Source: Bog-756 sp963753905
GTDB taxonomy: Bacteria; Actinomycetota; Acidimicrobiia; Acidimicrobiales; RAAP-2
Direction: 5' to 3'
Length of the DNA stretch: 64,000 nucleotides
Assembly (NCBI GenBank): GCA_963753905.1
Contig: CAVWDZ010000001.1
Coordinates: forward strand, 1,054,001-1,118,000
Shown here: positions 1 to 6,619 of the stretch, in pieces
How the letters are laid out: each line of letters starts with the position of its first letter
How positions within the stretch are numbered: the stretch's first letter is position 1
The notes under the pieces: model-generated
Databases searched by the model: none
Seen by the model: only the letters and a program-made list of their open reading frames with translations
Told to the model about the DNA's origin: nothing
Position numbers and translations under genes: made by a program

Positions 1-79
1 CGAAAGTCCCATATGCGCCCCTGACCCGGCAGCGTTGGGGGGTAGGCACCTCTGTGGTCCCCTCTGAGAGAATGGCCAC

Positions 80-481
80 ATGTCCCTGCCGTCAGACCCG
101 TACTACCGAGACGATCTCGCCCTGGTCCACCACAAAGGCTTCGCTTTTCATGCCCAAGCGTGTGCACCAGGGATCGTGGCCCTTCTGGAATCGGTTCGGC
201 AAAGAGACGGCCTGGTCCTGGAAATCGGATGTGGCAGTGGACTCCTTACCAAAGAGCTCGTTCGCTCAGGTCACCGTGTCGTGGCCAGCGATGCCTCACC
301 GGCCATGCTTCGCCTTGCTCAAATAACCGCCCCTGGTGCTGAGCAGATCCTGAGGCTCACCCTGCCCGATGACACCGTCCCCAAGGTTGATGCCATCGTG
401 GGGGTTGGACACGCACTGAACTACTTGCCGGACGCCGGCGCGATCAATCGTGCCTTAGTGTCTCTAGCTACTTTCCCCTGA
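80..481 (+). pseudogene. Class I SAM-dependent methyltransferase, N-terminal fragment (split by insertion sequence)
   Basis: This is the 5' part of a methyltransferase gene. The fragment carries the SAM-binding motif I (LEIGCGSG) followed by a motif II acidic loop (VVASDAS) and a GVGHALNYLP stretch typical of small class I methyltransferases. The native frame runs from ATG 80 to base 470; after that the frame enters the inserted element and stops at 481. The missing C-terminal half is found at 2068-2414 in the same frame once the element and one TAGCTA copy are removed, which would give a 245-residue protein. The fragment ends before the substrate-binding part of the fold, so it is probably inactive. 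Substrate cannot be inferred. Confidence 0.85.
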
Positions 482-490
482 AAAAGCCGG
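465..490. repeat. Left target duplication (TAGCTA) and left terminal inverted repeat of the IS
   Basis: TAGCTA at 465-470 is followed directly by CTTTCCCCTGAAAAAG, the left inverted repeat. The same hexamer follows the right repeat at 2062-2067. Confidence 0.88.
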
Positions 491-2061
491 TGTGACCACC
501 GATCGGGGTTGGATGTGGACTGCGTCTGACCATGGAGTGATTCCGCCTCCGATCCTGGCTGCAGTGGGTCCGATTCGTCCTACTCGGAGATGGTCAGTGC
601 TCCGATCTTCACCAGGTTGTGGTTGAACACCCCGTAGCCACACCAGGTGCGGACTCCTTCGATCCCGTCGATCTGTGTTCGGTTCCATCCGAAGTCCCGT
701 TTGAGACAACTGATCCGGCCTTCGCTCCCGGTTCTCCACTTCACCAGGCGCTGGAACTGCGGTCTACTTTCGACGGCGCGTCGTGACGCACTCGGTTTGC
801 CTTTGGTGGGTAGGACAACCGTTCGCACCCCGAGCGCACTGAGCTGTTCGCCGACGGCGGTCTCGCCATAACCGCGATCAGCGGTGACCGCTTTGGGTAC
901 TCGCTTGGCCCGGCGCGTGACGCGCTCGACGGCCGGGACGAGCATCGGTGCATCCGGCGGGTTGCCGACTTCGACGTTGTGGTCGATCACCACACCGTCC
1001 TCGTTGTCGACGACCTGTGCCTTGTAGCCGAACTCGACGGGCTTGCCGAGTCTGCCCTTGCGGATCGGACGGGCATCGGGATCATGCAGTGACACCAACC
1101 TGGTCGCCCCGTCGGGCACCTCACCACAGAGACGTCGCTCGGTCTGCTCGGCGACCTGTTCGATCCGATCGGCAGTGATCTCCAAGTCGCCGGCAATTGC
1201 GCAAAGCCTTCCTGGGGCGGCGTTACCAAGGCGCCTCAGTCCTCGGCGGGCGTTCGCCGCCACCTGTCGGGCCTCGGCGACGGCCGTCTGGGCGATCCGG
1301 ACCATGTCGGCATTGATGGCCATGACCTCGTCTTTTGCCTCGCCAGTGCGTCGTCGAAGGTTGGCACCGATGGACCGGGCCCGAGCCCGCATCATCCGAG
1401 TCCGGTCCCGAGAGGTGGTCTTGGACGCCAATCCCGCACCCTTCAACTTCTCGATGCCTTTGGCCATCTTGGCCACGCCCTTGGCCAACAGACCCGAGTC
1501 CGTCGGGTAGGCAACGTTGGCGGGAACCACCGTGGTGTCGGCACGGACCTTGTTGGTCTTCAACACCTTGGCCGCCTGGGCCTTGGCCAACAGCGCCTCG
1601 TTCAACCCGTCGACCGCCGATGACCCGCACCGGGTGGTGATCTTCATCAACGTGGTCGGGTGGGGCACTGCCAAGCCCAACGGGATCCGACAGAACCGCT
1701 GCCACGAGATGGAGTCAGCGACCTCGCGACACAGTGGCTCGAACCCCAAGCGGTAGCGGTACTTCAAGAACATCAGCCGGAGGTACGTCTCGATGGGCAC
1801 GGACGGGCGTCCGAGGGCGGCGTGGAAGTGGGCCCGGAACGGTTCGAAGAAGGCCGGATCGTCCAGCAGGCGGTCGACCGACTCCAACTCGGAGGGCATC
1901 CCGAGGCACATCTCGGGGAGGATCGCTTCCCACAACGTGGGCTGCGCGTTTACAGTTCTCAACACGATGGCCTCGATCCGTACTAGTCCTACGGTTCGGG
2001 GCCATCCTTATCGATCTGGGCCCAAATCGCGAGTATCTACGGCGACTTTTTCAGGGGGAAG
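471..2061 (-). mobile_element. Insertion sequence (DDE transposase, IS1182/ISNCY-like), 1591 bp
   Basis: The element is bounded by imperfect terminal inverted repeats: CTTTCCCCTGAAAAAG at 471-486 and its counterpart at 2046-2061 (one mismatch in the first 16 bases). It is flanked by a 6-bp direct repeat TAGCTA at 465-470 and 2062-2067. It carries one transposase gene on the minus strand and little else. The exact repair of the host methyltransferase frame on virtual excision supports these boundaries. The direct repeat is itself a palindrome, so a preference for palindromic targets is possible. Family naming is from the transposase sequence as I remember it, not from a search. Confidence 0.9.
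580..1965 (-). CDS. DDE transposase of the insertion sequence
   Basis: A 461-residue transposase that would catalyse cut-and-paste movement of the element around it. The N-terminus (about residues 40-110) is the InsH/DUF772-type domain with the motif VADSISWQRFCRIPL. A probable catalytic triad is D143 (KVRADTTVV), D363 (TADRGYG) and E415 (SEGRISCLKRDFG), with a long basic, coiled-coil-prone insertion between the first two acidic residues. The start is GTG at 1965; no strong ribosome-binding site is visible. The frame is intact over its whole length, so the element may still be active. IS1182 versus ISNCY assignment is uncertain. Confidence 0.9.
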   Translation of the reverse strand: MLRTVNAQPTLWEAILPEMCLGMPSELESVDRLLDDPAFFEPFRAHFHAALGRPSVPIETYLRLMFLKYRYRLGFEPLCREVADSISWQRFCRIPLGLAVPHPTTLMKITTRCGSSAVDGLNEALLAKAQAAKVLKTNKVRADTTVVPANVAYPTDSGLLAKGVAKMAKGIEKLKGAGLASKTTSRDRTRMMRARARSIGANLRRRTGEAKDEVMAINADMVRIAQTAVAEARQVAANARRGLRRLGNAAPGRLCAIAGDLEITADRIEQVAEQTERRLCGEVPDGATRLVSLHDPDARPIRKGRLGKPVEFGYKAQVVDNEDGVVIDHNVEVGNPPDAPMLVPAVERVTRRAKRVPKAVTADRGYGETAVGEQLSALGVRTVVLPTKGKPSASRRAVESRPQFQRLVKWRTGSEGRISCLKRDFGWNRTQIDGIEGVRTWCGYGVFNHNLVKIGALTISE

Positions 2062-2067
2062 TAGCTA
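2042..2067. repeat. Right terminal inverted repeat of the IS and right target duplication (TAGCTA)
   Basis: The reverse complement of 2046-2061 reads CTTCCCCCTGAAAAAG, matching the left end at 15 of 16 bases. TAGCTA at 2062-2067 completes the duplication. Confidence 0.88.
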
Positions 2068-2414
2068 AGTCACTGCTGCCCGGCGGCGTGTTCGCCGTAG
2101 ATATTTGTGACTTGGAGTGGGGAATTGCTCATACTCAACAGAACCTGGGGCGGGTCGCAGATGACTGGGCCATCATCACCCGCTTCTCACTTCCGTCACC
2201 CGATCGGTACGTACGAGACATGACAACGTTCACCCGCAACGAGGACGGTACGTGGCGACGTGACGATGAGCGACATGACAACATTCTGATAGACACGTCA
2301 ACAATTCCGGCTGCGCTCGCCTCCGAGGGCCTCCAAGTCGAGGTGCAGTCCTCTTTCGGATCAGAGGAGCTGCCAGCCGGTCTTCGCACGATCATCGGTC
2401 ATCGACCGACATAG
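2068..2414 (+). pseudogene. Class I SAM-dependent methyltransferase, C-terminal fragment
   Basis: This is the 3' part of the gene that begins at 80. It encodes KSLLPGGVFAVDICDLEWG and the following substrate-side beta strands, ending in RTIIGHRPT. Joining base 470 to base 2068 gives ...VSLAKSLLPGG... without a frameshift, as expected for the post-motif III LxPGG loop of class I methyltransferases. The fragment has no convincing start of its own; the open frame upstream is antisense transposase sequence. GC content is lower than in the rest of the window. Confidence 0.82.
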
Positions 2415-2430
2415 GGCGTCCGGGAACTTC

Positions 2431-2468
2431 CCCACACGCCCACACGCCCACACGCCCACACGCCCACA
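2431..2468. repeat. Short tandem repeat, 8-bp unit CCCACACG, about 4.75 copies
   Basis: Four perfect copies and a partial fifth of CCCACACG lie between the methyltransferase remnant and the lipoprotein gene. It is a slippage-prone microsatellite. It lies well upstream of the next start codon (2605), so it could alter leader length, but nothing shows it does. Confidence 0.85.
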
Positions 2469-2604
2469 TGGCCGATCAGCCACGGTCGATAACCGCCCCG
2501 CTCCCGGCGATCGGGGCATACCAGTCTCGGGACCTGCTCCCCTCCGTCGATAGATGTTCATCGCCGAGGGGTCGCTGCCCCGCAATCGGTGCCAGGATGG
2601 GGAA

Positions 2605-3240
2605 ATGAGGGTGGGACGACCTCGGACATGGCGAGCGCCGACACTTGCCAGCCTCATTCTTGCCATTTCCCTAGCAGCTTGCGGTGGCACGACAGCGGTC
2701 AATCCGACCTATCCGCTAACCACGAACGCAAAGACGCCCGCCAGCCCCTCGTCGGCTCCGGTGACATCGTCTGACATCACCTTGGACCCCGACGGGGTGG
2801 GCGCCGTAACGGTCGGCGAATCCCAAACAAGGGCCATGTCCACGATGAGGAGGTATTTCGGTGCGCCCGTCGTGACTGGTGACGGTGGGTGCCCAGGCAG
2901 GACCGAGGTGCACTGGGGTGATCTCTCCGTGGAGTTCTACGGAGGCACGCTCGCCGGTTACCGATACCTCAATGGCCCACAGACTTTGATGGGTGCCAGG
3001 GCACCCGTCCCGAAGCCCAACACCCCTGCCCTTATGACGGCGAAGGATGCAACGATCGGGATGGCGCTGGCCCAGGTGCGTGCCCTGTATCCCCCAAACG
3101 AATTCAGTCTGGAGCACGATGGGAGTGTCATAGTGCCTGGGGCTATCTCCGACGATCGGTTGTTGCTGAGTTTCTTTGGGATCGGACCCTCGACACCGCT
3201 ATGGGAGATAAAGGGCGGCGCCCCCTGCGGTGACTTCTGA
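2605..3240 (+). CDS. Putative lipoprotein of unknown function
   Basis: A 211-residue protein with a basic N-terminus, a hydrophobic segment (residues 13-24) and a lipobox LAAC ending at Cys26, followed by a Thr/Ser/Pro-rich linker to about residue 52. This predicts export and lipid anchoring on the outer face of the membrane. The mature part has no family I recognise; it contains two cysteines (in DGGCPG and near the C-terminus in GAPCGDF) that could form a disulfide. ATG 2605 is chosen over 2554 because AGGATGG sits at the right distance and the signal peptide then starts correctly. A hairpin follows the stop codon. The gene is isolated between two mobile elements. Confidence 0.7.
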   Translation: MRVGRPRTWRAPTLASLILAISLAACGGTTAVNPTYPLTTNAKTPASPSSAPVTSSDITLDPDGVGAVTVGESQTRAMSTMRRYFGAPVVTGDGGCPGRTEVHWGDLSVEFYGGTLAGYRYLNGPQTLMGARAPVPKPNTPALMTAKDATIGMALAQVRALYPPNEFSLEHDGSVIVPGAISDDRLLLSFFGIGPSTPLWEIKGGAPCGDF

Positions 3241-3253
3241 CGCCACTCAGTCC

Positions 3254-3270
3254 GGAGGGTGACACCCTCC
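3254..3270. terminator. Perfect hairpin, probable bidirectional terminator
   Basis: GGAGGGT-GAC-ACCCTCC forms a 7-bp stem with a 3-nt loop 13 bp after the lipoprotein stop codon. Without the recombinase element (3276-5721) it would also lie close to the stop of the convergent methyltransferase gene that ends at 5735, so it probably served both genes. There is no U-run, as is common in high-GC actinobacteria. Confidence 0.5.
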
Positions 3271-3290
3271 CGGTGTTATACAGGTGATCC
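3270..3290. repeat. Left direct repeat CCGGTG and left inverted repeat of the recombinase element
   Basis: CCGGTG at 3270-3275 adjoins TTATACAGGTGATCC at 3276-3290. The first base of the direct repeat is the last base of the terminator hairpin. Confidence 0.8.
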
Positions 3291-3323
3291 GTTCGTCCTG
3301 GGCTTTCTTCTATGGAACCACAC

Positions 3324-4607
3324 TCACTGGGCGTCGGCGACTCCTTCGATGAGGTCGCCAAAGAGCTGACTCCGGTCGTTCTGACCGCGTTGGTCGGCGT
3401 GCTTGCGCTGACGCTTCAAGATGGTGAGGAACTGCGGACCGGTCTCGAAGAACCCGCACCGTTCGCAGACGCTCTCGAAGACGCAGTCGAGCAAGGCGGG
3501 CCTCGTGCAGTGACCGTTGGCCAGCAGTCGGCGATGGTCGGGACGCGGCTTTTGGGTGCCGGAGACCGCGGTCGGTGCACGGGTGTCGCTGGAGAGTCCG
3601 TAGTACTCGGCCTCGACCGCCTCGGTCACCTTGAAGTACTGCTCGGCGACGGTGCGATCTGAGATGCGCGCATAGGTGAGAGTCATGTCCATGGAACGGT
3701 GACCGAGCAACGCGGCAATCGCCTCGAGGCTCATGCCCCGGTTGATGGACTGGGTGGCGAGTGTGTGGCGCAGCTGGTGGGGATGGACATGGCCGACGCC
3801 GGCCCGCTTTGCCACGGTGGCCACGTAGCGATGGATGGTGCGTCGGTCGAAGGGCCCGCCGTCGTCGCGCTCGAGCAGATGTCCCGAGCGCGACGGGCCG
3901 CGCAGGGCCTTGTAGTCGACGATGAGGTCGACCAGCATCGGGAGCAGCGGCACGTGGCGGTCGTTGTGGAGCTTGCCGACGGGGATCCGGAGGCGATCGA
4001 CCCCGTCGTAGCGCACCATGGCGTCGTCTTCGAGACCGCCGAGTTCACCGACACGTATGCCGGTGCGGGCCAGCAGTTCGACCATGAGGCGGCGGCGCAG
4101 GTTCGGATCGACGGCCAGGGCGGCCATGAACTTCGACGCTGTGGGGTCGTCCAAGAACTTGGGCAGGGGCTCGTCGAGGGCAGGGAAGTCGCTCGAGTAG
4201 ACGAGCAGGCGGGCCGGGGCGTCGTCGTACTCCCATTCCATGATGCGCTCGAAGAAGGTCCGCATGGTGCTCAGCCGATGCCGGATCGTCATGGTGGACA
4301 ACCCCTTGGCGTTCTTGCCCGGACGGGCTGCCAGCCAGCGCTTGAAGTCCTCGATGTGGGCCCGCCCGATGCTGGCGACGGTGACACAGTCCGGATCGGT
4401 GGAGGTCACCCGATGCGCGAAGAGCCGTAACGTCAGCTCGGCGTCGGCCACCGTGCTCGGACGGGCCGAAACCTCCAGTTGGTCCAGGTAGGAGGCCATT
4501 GTGGCCACCATGAGCGGGGCTCTGGCGGCGATCTCGGCCCACGTCACCTCGGGCGTCCCGCCGCCATGTCGGCGCGGCGCGACCCGTCGTGCGGCCAGGG
4601 CGCTCAC
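3324..4607 (-). CDS. Tyrosine recombinase (second gene of the element), with C-terminal Cys-rich tail
   Basis: A 427-residue site-specific recombinase. The first part (about residues 30-125) is the SAM-like core-binding domain. The catalytic domain shows Arg in RTGIRVGELGGL, the beta-hairpin Lys region (GKLHNDRHVPL), HQLRHT, LLGHRS and the nucleophilic Tyr in TLTYARI, so all conserved residues are present. After the catalytic domain there is an extra tail of about 80 residues with four cysteines (CTRPALLDC and CERC), probably a zinc-binding knot used in end recognition. GTG at 4607 overlaps the stop of the upstream recombinase (GTGA), indicating translational coupling and probably a two-protein recombinase. 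Confidence 0.92.
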   Translation of the reverse strand: MSALAARRVAPRRHGGGTPEVTWAEIAARAPLMVATMASYLDQLEVSARPSTVADAELTLRLFAHRVTSTDPDCVTVASIGRAHIEDFKRWLAARPGKNAKGLSTMTIRHRLSTMRTFFERIMEWEYDDAPARLLVYSSDFPALDEPLPKFLDDPTASKFMAALAVDPNLRRRLMVELLARTGIRVGELGGLEDDAMVRYDGVDRLRIPVGKLHNDRHVPLLPMLVDLIVDYKALRGPSRSGHLLERDDGGPFDRRTIHRYVATVAKRAGVGHVHPHQLRHTLATQSINRGMSLEAIAALLGHRSMDMTLTYARISDRTVAEQYFKVTEAVEAEYYGLSSDTRAPTAVSGTQKPRPDHRRLLANGHCTRPALLDCVFESVCERCGFFETGPQFLTILKRQRKHADQRGQNDRSQLFGDLIEGVADAQ

Positions 4608-5647
4608 TGGGCCACCCCGACCAGTGCCTGGGCCTCGATGGCTTCTATGGCCCGTCGGTACTCATCGGCCAGCCAGTGCATGTCGAGGTGCAAGTAGACC
4701 CGCGTCGAAGTGATCGAGCGGTGGCCGGCCTGGGCCTGGATGGCTTCGATGGCCATCCCCGCTTCCCGGAGCCGGGTGAAGCAGGTGTGTCGTAGTTCAT
4801 GGCAGGTGCCGCGGCTGAGACCGGCCCGCTCCCGGGCGGCGCTGACGATTTGGTCCAGACCCGGCACCGAGAGCGGCTGGCGCCGACGCGCTCCCTTGAG
4901 CGAGACGAACAGCGAGTCAGTCGTCGCTTCCACCGGTCGCTCATGGTCCATGTAGCGGGCGACCGTGGCGAAGAAGGTCGGCGAGAGCGGCACCAGCCGT
5001 TCGTGTCCGCCTTTGCCCTCTCTGATGAGCACCCGCCACTCGCCCAGATACAGATCGGAGAGCCGCAGCCCGAGCACCTCACAGCGCCGGAGACCGCCGA
5101 GCACCATGGCCTGGGTCATGGCCCGGTCCCGCTCGGTGCGCAGCGCGCCCATGAGCGACTCGACCTCGTCGGCGTCGAGGATCCGGGGCAGGCGGCGCAC
5201 CCCTCGCACCAGCGGCAAGCCCCGTCCGCCCCGAGAGCGGCTCTGGCGGGTGGCGATGCCACGGGGGACCGGGTTGGCGCTGACGTCGACGTCGTCGCGG
5301 GTGATCAGGTAGCCATAGAAGCTCGACACCGCAGCCAACCGGCGCTTGATCGTCGCCGCCGAGAGACCGGTGGAGCCATCGGCGATGCGCACCACATTCT
5401 CGGCACCGGGCTTGGGACGCCGCTGCGCGGTGACGAAGGACATGACGTCTTTTGGCCTCACCTCGATGGGGTCCTTCTTGACCGCAGAGAAGAAGACGCT
5501 CAGGTCATGCGCATAGGCCCGGACCGTGTTCGGCCGGGCCCGGCCAACCACGAACTCCAAGAACTCGTCAACCAGCGGGTGGCCAATTCTGTAGACGTGT
5601 TCACCGTCGGGACGGACGTGAGACTCGAATGACGGACTCCACTGCAC
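4604..5647 (-). CDS. Tyrosine recombinase (first gene of the element)
   Basis: A 347-residue recombinase with an N-terminal core-binding domain (about residues 20-115) and a complete catalytic domain: Arg in GGLRRCEVLGL, Lys in REGKGGHERLVPL, HELRHT, AGHRS and Tyr in TRVYLHL. It starts with GTG at 5647 behind a perfect Shine-Dalgarno (AGGAGGTG), which lies inside a leader structure described separately. It is not closely similar to its partner gene, so the pair is not a recent tandem duplication. Together they probably act on the two inverted ends of the element. Confidence 0.92.
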   Translation of the reverse strand: MQWSPSFESHVRPDGEHVYRIGHPLVDEFLEFVVGRARPNTVRAYAHDLSVFFSAVKKDPIEVRPKDVMSFVTAQRRPKPGAENVVRIADGSTGLSAATIKRRLAAVSSFYGYLITRDDVDVSANPVPRGIATRQSRSRGGRGLPLVRGVRRLPRILDADEVESLMGALRTERDRAMTQAMVLGGLRRCEVLGLRLSDLYLGEWRVLIREGKGGHERLVPLSPTFFATVARYMDHERPVEATTDSLFVSLKGARRRQPLSVPGLDQIVSAARERAGLSRGTCHELRHTCFTRLREAGMAIEAIQAQAGHRSITSTRVYLHLDMHWLADEYRRAIEAIEAQALVGVAQ

Positions 5648-5651
5648 CGCA

Positions 5652-5707
5652 CACCTCCTGCTCGGGTTTGCACCCGAGGATCCCCCGGATGCCTATCCCA
5701 GGAGGTG
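5652..5707 (-). promoter_or_regulatory. mRNA leader fold that sequesters the Shine-Dalgarno of the recombinase operon
   Basis: In the transcript (minus strand), CACCTCCTG (from 5699-5707) is a perfect 9-base complement of CAGGAGGTG (from 5652-5660), which contains the ribosome-binding site for GTG 5647. Between them lies a 7-bp hairpin CTCGGGT-GCAA-ACCCGAG (5661-5678) and a small ATCC/GGAT stem (5680-5690), giving a three-way junction. The anti-SD strand lies at the edge of the element next to the inverted repeat. RNA read in from outside would therefore carry the lock, while RNA started inside 5679-5698 would lack it. IS10 and IS50 are known to block read-in expression in this manner. Confidence 0.6.
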
Positions 5708-5727
5708 GATCACCTGTATAACCGGTG
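5707..5727. repeat. Right inverted repeat and right direct repeat CCGGTG of the recombinase element
   Basis: GGATCACCTGTATAA at 5707-5721 is the exact reverse complement of the left end and is followed by CCGGTG at 5722-5727. The methyltransferase stop codon lies 7 bp further on. Confidence 0.8.
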
Positions 5728-5734
5728 AACTGGG

Positions 5735-6565
5735 TCACGTACGAAGCCGAGGCCCGATCGGGTCATTGGGGCCGCACATCGGGTGTGCGATACCGCGCAC
5801 GGCCGCAGTGCCCACTAGCACGTAGAACTGCCCGGCGAACAGGACCACACCACCGACTTCGGCGGCCAACTCGTCCGCATCGAAGTGGCGGCGGAAGACT
5901 CTGTAGCGACCACCCCCCGGTAGGGTCCGCTCCTGCCACTCCTCGGCGCTCACTCCTAGGGGGCGACCGGCGTCGAGGATCACGACCTCGGACGCAACCC
6001 GGTGCGCCTCGGCAAGAAAGGGTTCACGCTCACTCGGAAGAAGCAGGCCATAGAGGTGGGCGGAGAAGAAACGGTCGAAGGCGTGGGCTGGCACGGGTAG
6101 GGCAGTGGCATCTGCCTGGATCACTGGTACTTCGGGAGCAACGGTGCGCAGAACGTCCAGCGCCCTTCGACTCTGGTCGATGGCGATGCCCCTCCCCGCA
6201 AGGTATCCGGTGAAAGTGCCTGGCCCGGCACCTACTTCGACGAAGCGGACTGCGGACAGCTCCCGAAGTAGGCGTTCAAGCTGCGCAGCTTCAGCAGCGA
6301 TGCCTTCGACTTCCACGGTGACGCCTAGACCGGTCCAGTATGCGTGGGCGTTGGCCAAGCCAGGCAAGCGCCCGATCACTCGCCGGTCGTAGTACTCCCA
6401 GAGTGATCGACGATGCTGTTCTCGTTCGTTGGGCGATTCCCCGATCACTGACCGAAGTGAATCATCGGGGATTGGCACGCAACCATGTTTGCAGCTTCTC
6501 GAATCGACGAGTTCGCACCTGCCTCCGAAGTGATGGGTTCGGGGGCATGCAACCTTTGCGAGCAC
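5735..6565 (-). CDS. Class I SAM-dependent methyltransferase
   Basis: A 276-residue methyltransferase with motif I VEVGAGPGTFTGYLAGRG and acidic loop AIDQS at about residues 105-130, then QADATALP and a FFSAHLYGLLLP region. The C-terminal part ends ...RGIAHPMCGPNDPIGPRLRT. The N-terminus before about residue 30 is Cys/His-rich and out of keeping with the family; a later start (for example near VPIPDDSLRSV) may be the real one. The gene runs towards the recombinase element, whose end lies 7 bp after its stop codon. Codon use and GC resemble the other genes in the first 6.6 kb rather than the rest of the window. Substrate unknown. Confidence 0.78.
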   Translation of the reverse strand: MLAKVACPRTHHFGGRCELVDSRSCKHGCVPIPDDSLRSVIGESPNEREQHRRSLWEYYDRRVIGRLPGLANAHAYWTGLGVTVEVEGIAAEAAQLERLLRELSAVRFVEVGAGPGTFTGYLAGRGIAIDQSRRALDVLRTVAPEVPVIQADATALPVPAHAFDRFFSAHLYGLLLPSEREPFLAEAHRVASEVVILDAGRPLGVSAEEWQERTLPGGGRYRVFRRHFDADELAAEVGGVVLFAGQFYVLVGTAAVRGIAHPMCGPNDPIGPRLRT

Positions 6566-6619
6566 ACTGCCGGCCGAAGGACCATCCGCTCCCCGGGTGA
6601 TGCTCTCGGTCGGTGCGGC

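Larger units (their letters stand above)
3276..5721 (-). mobile_element. Compact two-recombinase mobile element, 2446 bp, with terminal inverted repeats
   Basis: The ends are TTATACAGGTGATCC (3276-3290) and its perfect 15-bp reverse complement (5707-5721). Both ends are flanked by CCGGTG (3270-3275 and 5722-5727). The interior is filled by two overlapping tyrosine recombinase genes and a structured leader; there is no cargo. The layout recalls RIT elements (three recombinases) and Tn554-type elements (two recombinases plus TnpC), but it has two recombinases only. Removing the element and one CCGGTG leaves a 42-bp gap between two convergent genes. The boundaries are seen directly; mobility is inferred. 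Confidence 0.8.

Noticed and set aside
1734..2414. Single 226-codon plus-strand gene
   Set aside because: The first part is antisense transposase sequence; only 2068-2414 is methyltransferase.
2431..2468. Phase-variation switch from the 8-bp tandem repeat
   Set aside because: The repeat lies outside coding sequence and far from a promoter or start codon, so copy-number change has no visible target.
3324..5647. RIT element (recombinase in trio)
   Set aside because: Only two recombinases lie between the inverted repeats, and no third one is found within the first 7 kb.
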